From positions 124,001 to 188,000 of the forward strand of contig CAWIIF010000002.1 of NCBI GenBank assembly GCA_963836015.1: 64,000 nt of DNA. Direction: 5' to 3'. Positions 25,737 to 34,205 of this stretch are shown piece by piece. Position 1 is the stretch's first letter, and every line of letters begins with the position of its first letter. The stretch comes from CAWCDJ01 sp963836015. Its GTDB lineage: Bacteria; Acidobacteriota; Terriglobia; Bryobacterales; Bryobacteraceae. The translations under genes were made by a program, and so were the position numbers. The notes beneath the pieces are model-generated. The model was not told where the DNA came from. It ran no database searches and saw only the letters and a program-made list of their open reading frames with translations.

Positions 25737-26396
25737 CTACGCGCCGTAGCGCTCTTCGGTCCACGGGTCGCCTCGCATGTGATAGCCGTTGGCTTCCCAG
25801 AAGCCCGGGCGATCCTCCTTCATCAATTCCACGCCGGCCACCCATTTGGCGCTCTTCCAGGCGTAGAGGCGCGGGACGATCAGGCGGGCCGGGCCGCCAT
25901 GCTCGGCAGGGATTGGCTCCCCGTCATGGGTCAGGGCGACCAGAGCATCCTCGGCCAGAAAGTGATCGAGCGGCAGGTTGGTAGTCCAGCCGCGGTCCGC
26001 TCCGCGCACCAGGACAAAGCGCGCCTCTGGCCGCGCGCCGCCGGCCAACTCGATGAGCGTCCGGGTCGAAACGCCCTCCCACAGGTTCCCCAGCCGCGAC
26101 CACCGGGTGACGCAATGGAAATCCGAGAAAACCCGGACGCGTGGAAGATTTACAAATTCGTCCCAACTCCACCGCACCTCTTTACCCACCAGTCCACGGA
26201 TTTCAAACCGCCAGGCGGAAAGGTCCAGCGACGGCGGTCCGCTGGCGTCCAGCACCGGCCACTTTCGTGTACGGGACTGACCTGGCGGAATGCGCCCGGC
26301 GCGCCGTGTATCCGGGCTGACGATCACATCCGCGGGGACTTCGCCGGGTGACGGAATCTGCTCTCCCTGGGTCTTGCTGCGATCCATACCGAACAT
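25737..26396 (-). CDS. sulfite oxidase-like molybdopterin oxidoreductase
   Basis: 219 aa. The oxidoreductase molybdopterin-binding domain is complete: LDLSAWRFEIRGLVGKEVRW, the Mo-ligand Cys95 in SDFHCVTRWSRLGNLWEGV, VRGADRGWTTNLPLDHFLAE, HGGPARLIVPRLYAWKSAKW and VELMKEDRPGFWEANGYHMR. It lacks a Tat or Sec signal and a heme or dimerisation domain, like cytoplasmic YuiH-type proteins. Substrate unknown. It is convergent with the gene at 25303 and divergent from the exported protein at 26559. Confidence 0.85.
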   Translation of the reverse strand: MFGMDRSKTQGEQIPSPGEVPADVIVSPDTRRAGRIPPGQSRTRKWPVLDASGPPSLDLSAWRFEIRGLVGKEVRWSWDEFVNLPRVRVFSDFHCVTRWSRLGNLWEGVSTRTLIELAGGARPEARFVLVRGADRGWTTNLPLDHFLAEDALVALTHDGEPIPAEHGGPARLIVPRLYAWKSAKWVAGVELMKEDRPGFWEANGYHMRGDPWTEERYGA

Positions 26397-26558
26397 CTCC
26401 TGATTGTACAGATGCGAAACGCGTTGTCGAATCTTCCAGCAGCGTTCTCTTTAGTTGCTCCATCAGTATTTCTGTCTTGCGGCGGAAGCAAATTGCGCCA
26501 TAATACGTTATCAAGCGGTGTGGGAACCGTGACGTTGGAAACGAAGGTGCTGGCGGCG

Positions 26559-27818
26559 ATGGTAATGCCGAACTCATGGAACGGATGCTGCAATTCCCTT
26601 AAGGCCCTGGGACTCCTCTGCGCCCTGTCAGCGGCGCCGGGGATTGGCGGCGCTCAGGAGTTTATGCCGGCGGCCGGACCCGGCGCCGGAGTGCGGCTGT
26701 TCACCTCCGATGCCGCCGTGCTCGAAGCGCAGGACGTGCGCAAGGACCTGCCGTGCACGGTGACGCCGGTCAAGCCGGCGCTCGGTTTCGACCTCAAATT
26801 CCACGCGGGATACGAAGTAACGGTGCCGCTCAAAGAGCTGGCGGGCTCGGAGAACATGCTCACCATGGTGTTCCGCGTCACACCCGACGATCATCCCGAT
26901 GAGCCGGTCTATTTCTCGCAGCACATTCCGGTGCCCTCGATCGCGGATGATGCGGGCGGTCCGGCCTACCTGCAGGGCACCTTCGATGTGGGCGAGGGCA
27001 GCTATCACATCGACTGGCTGATGCGGGACCGCGCCGAGCGGATCTGCTCCAACTTCTGGGATATCCAGGCAAGCCTGCCGGCGAAGGACAAGCAGATGGC
27101 GCTCGACATCAGCCCCGATGTGATACGGGTGGCCGATGCCGAGCCGTTCAAACAGGAGCCTCCGGTGGAGCGGGAACGGCACGATGGGCCGATCAACGTG
27201 AAGGTGGTGGTCAACTTTGCGCCGCAGGATTCGGGCGCGGCCACACTCCAGCCGCTGGATTTGAACGCCCTGATCTCGATTCTGCGGAACATCGCGCGGG
27301 AGCCGCGGATCACCCGGTTCTCGATTGTTGCGTTCAATATGCAGGAGCAGCGGGTGATCTACCGCCAGGATTCGGCGGCCCAGATCGACTTTCCGGCCCT
27401 GGGGAAGGCGCTCAAGGCGCTGAACCTCGGCACGGTGGATTTGAAACAGTTGAGCCAGAAGCATGGCGACTCGGAATTCCTGGGCAACCTGATCACGAAG
27501 GAGCTGACCGAGGACAAGCAGCCACCGGATGCGGTAATTTTCGCCAGTCCTAAGGTAATGCTGGATGGCGGGCTTTCCGATGAAACCCTGAAGCAGCTTT
27601 CGGACGTCAAAACACCGGTGTTCTATATGAACTACAACCTGAACCCTCAGGTGAATCCTTGGCGCGACGCGATCGGTTACGCGGTCAAGGCAGCCAAAGG
27701 TTCGGAATTTACGATCAGCCGGCCGCGGGATCTGTTCTTCTCGTGGACGGAGATTATCAGCCGCATCGTAAAGTCGAAGTTCAGCAGAACGCCGGGGACC
27801 GCAGCCGCGTCCCAGTAG
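26559..27818 (+). CDS. exported protein with C-terminal von Willebrand A-like region
   Basis: About 419 aa. Start uncertain; ATG 26559 or 26565 gives a signal peptide (NSWNGCCNSLKALGLLCALSAAPGIGGAQ), while an ATG at 26412 would place it internally. The N-terminal half (DVRKDLPCTVTPVKPALGFDLKFHAGYEV) is beta-rich. From about residue 200, NVKVVVNFAPQDSGAATLQP, ALISILRNIAREPRITRFSIVAFNMQEQRVIYRQDS and DAVIFASPKVMLDGGLSDET suggest an alpha/beta vWA-like domain, but no canonical MIDAS DxSxS is seen. No family is recognised with confidence. It is five bases before a methyltransferase-like gene. Confidence 0.65.
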   Translation: MVMPNSWNGCCNSLKALGLLCALSAAPGIGGAQEFMPAAGPGAGVRLFTSDAAVLEAQDVRKDLPCTVTPVKPALGFDLKFHAGYEVTVPLKELAGSENMLTMVFRVTPDDHPDEPVYFSQHIPVPSIADDAGGPAYLQGTFDVGEGSYHIDWLMRDRAERICSNFWDIQASLPAKDKQMALDISPDVIRVADAEPFKQEPPVERERHDGPINVKVVVNFAPQDSGAATLQPLDLNALISILRNIAREPRITRFSIVAFNMQEQRVIYRQDSAAQIDFPALGKALKALNLGTVDLKQLSQKHGDSEFLGNLITKELTEDKQPPDAVIFASPKVMLDGGLSDETLKQLSDVKTPVFYMNYNLNPQVNPWRDAIGYAVKAAKGSEFTISRPRDLFFSWTEIISRIVKSKFSRTPGTAAASQ

Positions 27819-27823
27819 ATAGT

Positions 27824-28372
27824 ATGCGAGCCGTTTCCATCACGCTCCTGTTAGCTTCGGCGGCCCTTCCGGGATTCGCGCAGAAGTTCAACCCCTTCGA
27901 GAACCTGGGGCCGGACATTCCTACGCCGCAGGCGATTGTGGAGCGCATGCTGGAAGCCGGGCGGGTAACGCACGACGATGTCGTTTACGATCTCGGCAGC
28001 GGCGACGGGCGCGTGGTGATTATGGCTGCCCAGAAGTTCGGCGCGCATGCCGTGGGCGTGGAGTTTCAGCCGGACCTGTGCCGCAAAGCGGAGCAGAGGA
28101 TCCGCTCGCTCGGCCTGGAAGACCATGCCCGCATCGTGGAAGACAGCGTCTTCCGGGTGGACCTGAGCCCGGCGACGGTGGTGACGATGTTCTTCCTCAC
28201 CAGCTCCAACGAGCGCCTGAAGCCCAACCTGGAGAAGTATCTGAAGCCCGGGGCGCGCGTGGTGTCCAACCAGTTCCCCATCAAAGGCTGGAAGCCCCAG
28301 GCCGTGGTGCACGCCAAGAGCGGCACCATGGAACATACCATCTACGTGTACGAGATGGGCCAGACGCGGTAA
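27824..28372 (+). CDS. class I SAM methyltransferase-like protein with predicted signal peptide
   Basis: 182 aa. The N-terminus looks exported (MRAVSITLLLASAALPGFAQ). The rest is a Rossmann methyltransferase of the small DOT1-like type: motif I VVYDLGSGDGRVVIMAAQKFG, acidic VGVEFQPD, then DLSPATVVTMFFLTSSNERL and KPGARVVSNQFPIKGWKP. SAM is cytosolic, so export of such an enzyme is odd. Perhaps the leader acts as a membrane anchor, or the protein binds another ligand. It follows the exported vWA-like gene by five bases and is likely in its operon. Confidence 0.75.
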   Translation: MRAVSITLLLASAALPGFAQKFNPFENLGPDIPTPQAIVERMLEAGRVTHDDVVYDLGSGDGRVVIMAAQKFGAHAVGVEFQPDLCRKAEQRIRSLGLEDHARIVEDSVFRVDLSPATVVTMFFLTSSNERLKPNLEKYLKPGARVVSNQFPIKGWKPQAVVHAKSGTMEHTIYVYEMGQTR

Positions 28373-28380
28373 GCCCGGCC

Positions 28381-29409
28381 TTACTTCGATTTCCCCGAAT
28401 TCTCGACGATGCTGCGCGCCAGGTAGTTATCTACTTTGGCGCTGTTGCGGGCCACTTCGTAATAGGCGGCGCGGAGTAACTGGTCCTTCCGGTTGAGAAG
28501 AGTTTCCCGGATGTTCTGCTGCACGCGCGGGTCCTGCAGGTCGCGCTGGCCGGCGGGCTCGCGCGAGATTACTTTCAGGATGCGGTAGCCGTCCTGCGTG
28601 TGCAGGGGCGGGGAAACGGTGCCGGGCTGGAGGGAATCGATCAGGCGTTTGAGGTCGGGCCCGGCCTTCTCGAGGTTGGATGCCGGGATGAATCCCATGT
28701 CGCCGCCATTGGGCGCGGTTGCGGGATCTTCCGAGTAGTTCTGCGCCAGCATGCTGAAATCCTCGCCGCGCTGCAGCCGGCCGGCCAGGTCGTAGATCTT
28801 GGTCTTGGCTTCGGTTTCGTTTTGCGCCTTGCTGTTTTTCAGGTTGCGGACGTTGGGGTCGGGAAACGGCGTGACCACGATCTGCGCGATGTGGACCTGC
28901 GGCTCGGGCAGGTTGAAGCTGGCCTTGTTGGTCTCGTAGAAAGCCTTCACATCGGCGTCGGTGATGTTGATGTGCGAGGTGATCTCTTTGTTGATGAGCT
29001 TGTTGACGGTGAGCTCGCGGCGGAGCTGGGCCCTCAGGTCGTCCACGGTCATGTGCCGGGCGGCGAGCTGCTTTTCGAAGTCTTCCTTGGTGTAGGGAGC
29101 CTTCATTTTATTGAGCTCGGTGTCGACATCGGCATCCACCGCGGAGAGGCCCATCTTCTCGGCTCGCTGCAGCATGATCTCGTTGGTGATGAGACTGTTC
29201 AGCAGCTCCAGTTTCTGCGACATGACCAAATCTTCGCTGGAGCCTTCGGGAGCCTGCTGCTGCTGCGTCTGGTAATACTTGTCGAGATCGGCGTAAGTGA
29301 TGGAGTGGCTGTTTACCTGCGCGGCCACTCCGGCGGGTGGCGCGTGTTTGCACGATACGAGCGTCAGAGCGGCCACCACCGCCATAAAGACAACAGAATG
29401 ATGCTTCAT
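28381..29409 (-). CDS. SurA-like peptidyl-prolyl isomerase lipoprotein
   Basis: 342 aa. ATG 29409 places a lipobox LVSC with Cys20. The SurA N-terminal chaperone domain spans about 30-185 (VAAQVNSHSITYADLDKYYQ ... LLNSLITNEIMLQRAEKMGL). A parvulin domain at about 190-310 contains VHIAQIVVTPFPDP, LQRGEDFSMLAQNYSEDPAT, NGGDMGFIPASNLEKA and HTQDGYRILKVISREP. It probably helps outer-membrane protein folding from a membrane-anchored position. It is convergent with the methyltransferase gene. Confidence 0.88.
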   Translation of the reverse strand: MKHHSVVFMAVVAALTLVSCKHAPPAGVAAQVNSHSITYADLDKYYQTQQQQAPEGSSEDLVMSQKLELLNSLITNEIMLQRAEKMGLSAVDADVDTELNKMKAPYTKEDFEKQLAARHMTVDDLRAQLRRELTVNKLINKEITSHINITDADVKAFYETNKASFNLPEPQVHIAQIVVTPFPDPNVRNLKNSKAQNETEAKTKIYDLAGRLQRGEDFSMLAQNYSEDPATAPNGGDMGFIPASNLEKAGPDLKRLIDSLQPGTVSPPLHTQDGYRILKVISREPAGQRDLQDPRVQQNIRETLLNRKDQLLRAAYYEVARNSAKVDNYLARSIVENSGKSK

Positions 29410-29552
29410 GCTGGAAATTTCATTGTAGCCGTTGGCGGGCAAGGGTGTGGGACAAATGGGAGGGCAAGCTCATCAAGCATGTCCCGCGGAACATTGGGTG
29501 CGGCGAATGCGTCTTGGGCTTCAGGCGCATCCTGCGATAATACGGAACAGTC

Positions 29553-31280
29553 ATGGCTTCCGACTCCTTTTTCCGCCGGCCGGCGGTACTGCTGGCGCTG
29601 GCCTTATGCTCGGTAGGCGGGGTGGTCACAATCCTCGGAAAGCTGGCCAGCGGGCCGGCGGCGACGCAAAAGCGCGTTACCTTGTCGAAAGAGACGGGCA
29701 CGAAAGCTTACCCCGCCTTCGCGCCCGACGGGCAGCGGATCGCGTACAGCGCGCGAAACGGGACGAAGGTGGAGCCGTTCCACATCTACGTCCGGACGAT
29801 CACCGCCGATACGCCCCGGCAGCTGACCTCGGGGGCGGGCAACGATATCGGGCCGGTATGGTCCCCGGACGGCACGAAAATCGCATTTCAGCGGCTGGAA
29901 GAAGGGCGCACCGCGTACATCGTAACCGGCGCGGATGGCGCGAACGAGCAGCGGGTGGCGGAGTTCGCGGCCTCTGTGGACGAGGCGCAGCCGCTGCCGC
30001 CGGTGGCGTGGGCCCCCGACGGCCGATCGCTGGTGGTGATGCAGGTGTCGCCGAAGCAGCCGCCCTTCCTGGCCCTGGTGCCCTTAGGCGGCGGTGAATC
30101 CAAGCGCATTACGAATCCTCCGGAGGGCAGCGAGGGCGATTCCACACCCGCGGTGTCGCCGGATGGAACGACGCTGGCACTTGTCCGCGGCACCGGACCG
30201 GAAGGCGCCGACATTTTTCTATGCGACCTGACCGGTGGAGCGCTGCGGCGCCTGACGTTCGACGACAAACCGATCCGCGGCATCTCCTGGACGCGCGATT
30301 CGCACGACCTGCTGTACTCGGCGAACCGCTTCGGCGGCGGCTGGTTCCTGTGGCGGGTTCCCGCCTACGGCGGAGCGCCCCGTCAGGTGGTCATTACGGG
30401 GCGCTCCGCCGTGCATCCCGCCGTGGCGCCCGAGGGCAACCGCCTGGCGTATACGGACAGCCCGACGGTTTCGTCGATCTGGCAGGCGCGCTTGTCCGAT
30501 TCCGCGGGAGTGCCCGAGGAACGGCCCCTGATTCGCTCCAACGGACAGGAGTCGTCGCCCGCCTATTCTCCGGACGGCCAGAAGATCGCGGACATTTCCG
30601 ACCAGACCGGATCGGACGAAGTCTGGGTGAGCGACGCCGCGGGAACCAACCGGATCCAGGTGACGCACTTCGAAGGTCTCCAGGTCCGCCATCCGCAGTG
30701 GTCGGCCGACAGCAGGCAGATCCTTTTCCATACCAGCGGCGACCAGGGATCCGACATCTACACGGTGGCGGCGTCGGGCGGTGCGAAGCCGAAGCGGCTG
30801 GTTGCGGGCGGCTCGGGCGCGGTATTCTCGCCGGACGGAAAGCACATTTTCTACCAGTCGCACGGGCAGATCTGGAAGGCGAACGCGGACGGAGGGTCTC
30901 CCGAACCGCTGGCGCGGGAAATGGGGGCCGGGCAGCCGGCGGTATCGGTCGACGGCAAGACTGTTTATTTCAGTTTGCGCCGGGCGATCTGGCGTGTGCC
31001 GGCGGCCGGCGGCGACGCCGAAGAGGCGTTCGTCCCCGATCACGACCTGTTCTGGAGCGCCATACAACCGGTGAGTAACGGGATCTATTATCTGGAATTC
31101 GAGCGCAGTACTCGCGGCATGGCGGTCTCGTTCTACGATTTAGCGTCGAAGAGGGAATCGGTGGTTTTTCGCGTGCGCGGCGGGAACAGTTATTCAGTAT
31201 CGCCGGATGGGAAATACATTCTCTATCCCAAAGTGGACCAGAGCGAGACCAACCTGATGCTGCTGGAGAATTTCCGGTAG
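29553..31280 (+). CDS. membrane-anchored TolB-like (PD40) beta-propeller protein
   Basis: 575 aa. A single N-terminal membrane segment (PAVLLALALCSVGGVVTILG) anchors a string of PD40/WD40-like repeats: AYPAFAPDGQRIAYSA, IGPVWSPDGTKIAFQR, STPAVSPDGTTLALVR, SSPAYSPDGQKIADIS, RHPQWSADSRQILFHT, SGAVFSPDGKHIFYQS, and later variants ending in NSYSVSPDGKYILYP. In related bacteria such propellers are often fused to Ser/Thr kinases; here there is no kinase domain. It is likely a binding scaffold facing the periplasm. Confidence 0.82.
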   Translation: MASDSFFRRPAVLLALALCSVGGVVTILGKLASGPAATQKRVTLSKETGTKAYPAFAPDGQRIAYSARNGTKVEPFHIYVRTITADTPRQLTSGAGNDIGPVWSPDGTKIAFQRLEEGRTAYIVTGADGANEQRVAEFAASVDEAQPLPPVAWAPDGRSLVVMQVSPKQPPFLALVPLGGGESKRITNPPEGSEGDSTPAVSPDGTTLALVRGTGPEGADIFLCDLTGGALRRLTFDDKPIRGISWTRDSHDLLYSANRFGGGWFLWRVPAYGGAPRQVVITGRSAVHPAVAPEGNRLAYTDSPTVSSIWQARLSDSAGVPEERPLIRSNGQESSPAYSPDGQKIADISDQTGSDEVWVSDAAGTNRIQVTHFEGLQVRHPQWSADSRQILFHTSGDQGSDIYTVAASGGAKPKRLVAGGSGAVFSPDGKHIFYQSHGQIWKANADGGSPEPLAREMGAGQPAVSVDGKTVYFSLRRAIWRVPAAGGDAEEAFVPDHDLFWSAIQPVSNGIYYLEFERSTRGMAVSFYDLASKRESVVFRVRGGNSYSVSPDGKYILYPKVDQSETNLMLLENFR

Positions 31281-31290
31281 GCTGCCGGGC

Positions 31291-31632
31291 TCATCCCCGC
31301 AGCGCGTCTTCCACGGTTGGGTAGAACGGGAACACCTGGTCGAGCAGGCTGACCTGGAAGGAATGGAGCAGGTGGCCGGTGGCCCCGGCCATGCGCATCT
31401 CGCCCCCGGCCGCTACGATCTTGTTGTAGCTGGCGATGAAGCGGCCGATACCGGTGCTGTCGATGACCGTAACACCGCCGAGGTCGAAGATGATGATCCG
31501 CTTGCCTTCGGCCAGCAGTCGGTCCACCAGGCTGACGATCTGCTCCCCTTCCGGACCCATCATCAGTTTACCCGCCAGGGTCACGGCGACGGTGCCGGGC
31601 GCGATCTCCTCGTGGCTCAGTTGCAGCGGCAT
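31291..31632 (-). CDS. STAS-domain anti-anti-sigma factor
   Basis: 113 aa from ATG 31632 (a GTG at 31641 adds three residues). The STAS fold is clear: GTVAVTLAGKLMMGPEGEQI, a helix, KRIIIFDLGGVTVIDSTGIG with the phosphorylatable Ser in DSTGIG, RFIASYNKIVAAGGEMRMAG. It probably releases a sigma factor from an anti-sigma kinase. No partner kinase or sigma gene is adjacent. Confidence 0.85.
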   Translation of the reverse strand: MPLQLSHEEIAPGTVAVTLAGKLMMGPEGEQIVSLVDRLLAEGKRIIIFDLGGVTVIDSTGIGRFIASYNKIVAAGGEMRMAGATGHLLHSFQVSLLDQVFPFYPTVEDALRG

Positions 31633-31670
31633 GTAACGCACTAGTGTACTACCATGAGACTGAGATTCTC

Positions 31671-32081
31671 ATGCGCTACTTTCTGGCCAAAACCGACCCC
31701 GGCACGTACTCGGTAGACGACCTGGAACGCGAGCACAAGACCACCTGGGACGGCGTCAGCAATCCGCAGGCGGTGCGGGCGATCCGTGAGATGCGTCCCG
31801 GCGACCGCGTCTTCATTTACCACAGCGGCGGAGTGTCGGGCGTCGTGGGGCTGGCCACCGTGCGCTCGGAATCGCGCGACGATCCGAAAAATCCGAAATC
31901 GGCTGTCGTGGACCTGGAGTTTGCGGGCCGCCTGGAGCCGCCGGTTTCCCTGGCCGAGATCAAGCAATCGAAGCAGTTCGATAACTGGGCCCTGGTCCGA
32001 CAGGGACGACTTTCCACCATGTCCGCACCCGAAGAATTTGTCGATTGGATGCGCGCGCGATATCCCAAAGCCAAGATCTGA
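31671..32081 (+). CDS. EVE-domain (PUA-like) protein
   Basis: 136 aa, the standard length for a single EVE domain. MRYFLAKTDPGTYSVDDLER, TWDGVSNPQAVRAIREMRPG, DRVFIYHSGGVSGVVGLATV, VDLEFAGRLEPPVSLAEIKQ and FDNWALVRQGRLSTMSAPEEF match the family. EVE proteins are PUA-fold readers thought to bind modified bases in DNA or RNA. No restriction or modification genes adjoin it here. Confidence 0.88.
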   Translation: MRYFLAKTDPGTYSVDDLEREHKTTWDGVSNPQAVRAIREMRPGDRVFIYHSGGVSGVVGLATVRSESRDDPKNPKSAVVDLEFAGRLEPPVSLAEIKQSKQFDNWALVRQGRLSTMSAPEEFVDWMRARYPKAKI

Positions 32082-32216
32082 AGCAAGATGCGCGTTTTCG
32101 CACGAATCGGCCACTCCTGGGGGTGGTCCATACCCGCCATTTCAGGGGAATGCCCTATTCGGGCAAATTAAGGGCTGCAAATTGGCAAACTTCGAGTACA
32201 GTTATTCTAGACCGAG

Positions 32217-32663
32217 ATGAGTAGATATCCCAAAGGGCTTTGCCGCGAGGCGGGTGTCCGCCGCCTGGACTTGGCGCGGGTCCTGCTGCTCCACGGGGAT
32301 CTGGCCGCCCGACTAGCCCTGAAGACCATCCTGGAAGCGGGTGGCTATTGCGTGGATTCCGCCTCGACTCCGGCGGAAGCTCTCTCGAAGCTGGACGAAG
32401 GGCAGTACGAGCTGGTGCTGACCGATTCGGCCATCGGATCGCGCTCCACCGGACGCAACGTGCTGGCTTACGCCCGCGTGAAAGATTACCGGCCGGCTAC
32501 CGCGCTGGTCACGTCGTACGGGCCTTACCAGCGGCGTACGCGCAGCGCCGCCCAGCAGTTTGCCGTGTACACGGAGAATCTGCCGACTCTCCTCGGTAAG
32601 GTTGCCGACTTGATCGCCGTGCGTGCCAGCAGGAGGCACCGGCCTCTGCGCGCGGCCGTCTAA
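32217..32663 (+). CDS. degenerate receiver-domain (pseudo-response-regulator) protein
   Basis: 148 aa, one receiver-like fold and nothing else. VLLLHGDLAARLALKTILEA, GGYCVDSASTPAEALSKLDEG and YELVLTDSAIGS follow the receiver pattern, with the Asp in LTDSAIG at the phosphoacceptor site. The usual first acidic pair is replaced by HGD, and the conserved Lys near the end is replaced in YTENLP. Phosphorylation is therefore doubtful. A Thr/Ser remains in LVTSYG. It lies in a 135-bp gap after the EVE gene. Confidence 0.65.
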   Translation: MSRYPKGLCREAGVRRLDLARVLLLHGDLAARLALKTILEAGGYCVDSASTPAEALSKLDEGQYELVLTDSAIGSRSTGRNVLAYARVKDYRPATALVTSYGPYQRRTRSAAQQFAVYTENLPTLLGKVADLIAVRASRRHRPLRAAV

Positions 32664-32672
32664 ATCCCTCTC

Positions 32673-32714
32673 CAAAAACAGAAAGACCGGATCCGGCAGG
32701 CGCCGGAACCGGTC
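32673..32714 (-). terminator. intrinsic terminator for the FecR-like gene
   Basis: A perfect inverted repeat GACCGG ... CCGGTC (32685-32714) with inner CCGGC/GCCGG around AGGC. On the minus strand it is followed by TTTCTGTTTTT, so it serves the leftward gene ending at 32746; the rightward side lacks a T-run. Confidence 0.75.
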
Positions 32715-32745
32715 TCGGAATCGCTGGCTGGATAATCGCTAGTCG

Positions 32746-33786
32746 CTAGTGCCCGCGGCCTCCGCCGCCGCCTGAGCCGTGCCCGACCGACGCACCGCCC
32801 CCGGCGGACGCGGCGACCGACCCCGCGCTGGAGGAAGCGGCCGGAGCCGAAGGCGCGGATGCCACGGACGACATCGTCCCCGAATATCCACCCGAACTGG
32901 GAGCCATAGTGGGGTACGACGGGTTGTATCCACCGCCACCGCCGTAGCCCGGGTTATAGACCGGTCTCGGCGCGTAGTACGCGCGGTAGACGGCCATGGG
33001 GCTCCAGAACCGGTAGCCGTACGGGCTATAGATCGAGCCGCTGCACGGGATGTAGGTTCCCAGACCGTAGTAGGGGTTGTAGCCCCAGGATCCAAGGGAT
33101 CTGACGTAGACGTTGGAGCAGGGATCCTGCTGCCAGCCGGAGGTGCGTGCACGGTTGGCTGCCGAGATATTCGACATCGCCATCATTTCAGCGCGCCGGC
33201 GGCTCCAGTGGTCGAGGCTGTCGGTGTCTTCGGTGTTGAATTTCTCCGCAACGGCCAGGGCGCCTCCGAGCTGCAGCATCTTGCCGCCGGAGACCTGGAC
33301 GTTATCGGAGCCGATCTGCACGTCGGCGGCGCCTTTGAAAACCTTGAGCTGCGCCGGCTGCATATCGAGCCGGTAGATTCCGGCCTTGGAGAGGACCACC
33401 GTGGCATTTTGCGCCACCACGGTCACGTTGGTATCTTTGCCGATCTCATCGGCTTCGATCACGACGGAGCCGGTGAGCAGCTCGATCCGGGTATCGATGA
33501 GGCGGTTGCTGATCATACGGAAGGAGGTCTTTTCTCCAACCCGCATGACTACGCCCGGCGGCAGGAGGACCTCGGCGCGGCCCTCGTCGGTGCGCAGGAC
33601 GGTCTTTTCCTTGATGTCCGGGAATTGGGCGGGCTGGATCTCCAGCACCTTGTCACCGAGGTAAACGGTGCCCTCAATGTAGTTGACGACTCCCGACTTG
33701 GCCCCGATCACGGCCTGCGCGGACGCGGGAGCCGACCCCAACGTGAGAACGAGCGCCGACAATCCGGCAACCCACAGCGCCTTCAT
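32746..33786 (-). CDS. exported FecR-domain protein with Gly/Ser/Pro/Tyr-rich C-terminus
   Basis: 346 aa. ATG 33786 gives signal peptide MKALWVAGLSALVLTLGSAPASAQ. A FecR-like beta domain covers about 35-190 (GVVNYIEGTVYLGDKV ... VLRTDEGRAEVLLPPGVVMRVGE ... ELLTGSVVIEADEI ... KVFKGAADVQIGSDN). A linker with WSRRRAEMMAMSNI follows. The C-terminal ~130 aa are low complexity: repeats of YNPGYGG, YPTMAPSSGGYSG and a final run of glycines. It is probably periplasmic or surface exposed; there is no sigma-factor or TonB partner beside it. Confidence 0.8.
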   Translation of the reverse strand: MKALWVAGLSALVLTLGSAPASAQAVIGAKSGVVNYIEGTVYLGDKVLEIQPAQFPDIKEKTVLRTDEGRAEVLLPPGVVMRVGEKTSFRMISNRLIDTRIELLTGSVVIEADEIGKDTNVTVVAQNATVVLSKAGIYRLDMQPAQLKVFKGAADVQIGSDNVQVSGGKMLQLGGALAVAEKFNTEDTDSLDHWSRRRAEMMAMSNISAANRARTSGWQQDPCSNVYVRSLGSWGYNPYYGLGTYIPCSGSIYSPYGYRFWSPMAVYRAYYAPRPVYNPGYGGGGGYNPSYPTMAPSSGGYSGTMSSVASAPSAPAASSSAGSVAASAGGGASVGHGSGGGGGRGH

Positions 33787-33904
33787 ATACACCTCGCTCA
33801 ATAATAGCTTGATGACTTACTGCTTTAAAGTCAATACGATCTTTCGAGCCAGAGGTAAATTCGACAACCGGGGCAGCCGCCCGCGGCGGGCAGGCGGAAG
33901 CGGG

Positions 33905-34030
33905 TAGCTCCAGGTCGACTCCGCCGCCGCTGATCCGCGTTAGCTGGCCCAGGACGTTGTAGGTTCGCGTGTCGCCGTTCAGGCTCGCCAACTCTCCCGC
34001 CGGCCCGGTCATCCGGCTCGAGCCGCCACA
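33905..34030 (-). pseudogene. Rhs/YD-repeat gene fragment
   Basis: On the minus strand one frame reads SSRMTGPAGELASLNGDTRT then YNVLGQLTRISGGGVDLEL. This is a typical Rhs YD-repeat stretch (YNVLGQLT). Both flanks lose similarity: towards 33905 the frame turns to unrelated sequence, and towards 34034 it runs into an IS-like end. No start, stop or remaining repeats are found in the window, so it is a scar. Confidence 0.55.
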
Positions 34031-34033
34031 AAT

Positions 34034-34087
34034 AGGGGACATTACTATTGAGGCGAAACGAGGGACATTTCTAAAGAGGCTTGACAG
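34034..34087. repeat. paired direct repeat resembling an insertion-sequence end
   Basis: GGGACATTACTATTGAGGC (from 34035) and GGGACATTTCTAAAGAGGC (from 34062) recur at 27-bp spacing and are followed by TTGACAGG. Repeated terminal boxes of this kind are typical of IS21-like elements. No transposase gene is nearby, so this is a solo end. Confidence 0.45.
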
Positions 34088-34102
34088 GAGTAGCACCCGA
34101 AC

Positions 34103-34132
34103 TTGACCGGCGCGGGCCGGCTGCACTACACT
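34103..34132 (+). promoter_or_regulatory. promoter of the inositol operon
   Basis: TTGACC (34103-34108) and TACACT (34127-34132), 18 bp apart, placing the transcript start near 34139, just before the operator palindrome at 34144. Confidence 0.55.
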
Positions 34133-34143
34133 GTCCTCAGTTC

Positions 34144-34159
34144 ATGCACACGTGTGCAT
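34144..34159. promoter_or_regulatory. operator palindrome for the LacI-type regulator
   Basis: A perfect 16-bp palindrome, ATGCACACGTGTGCAT, with the central CG typical of LacI/GalR operators. It lies just downstream of the predicted transcript start, so a bound repressor would block the operon and its own gene. Confidence 0.65.
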
Positions 34160-34205
34160 ATGAGCGAAAACGATGAAAGGGCGCTCTGAGGGCAAGTCCG
34201 CGGCC

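Noticed and set aside
32685..32714. The GACCGG inverted repeat as another palindromic mobile repeat.
   Set aside because: It lacks the GTGGGGCA frame of the two repeats and has a T-rich tract on one side, so it is best read as a terminator.
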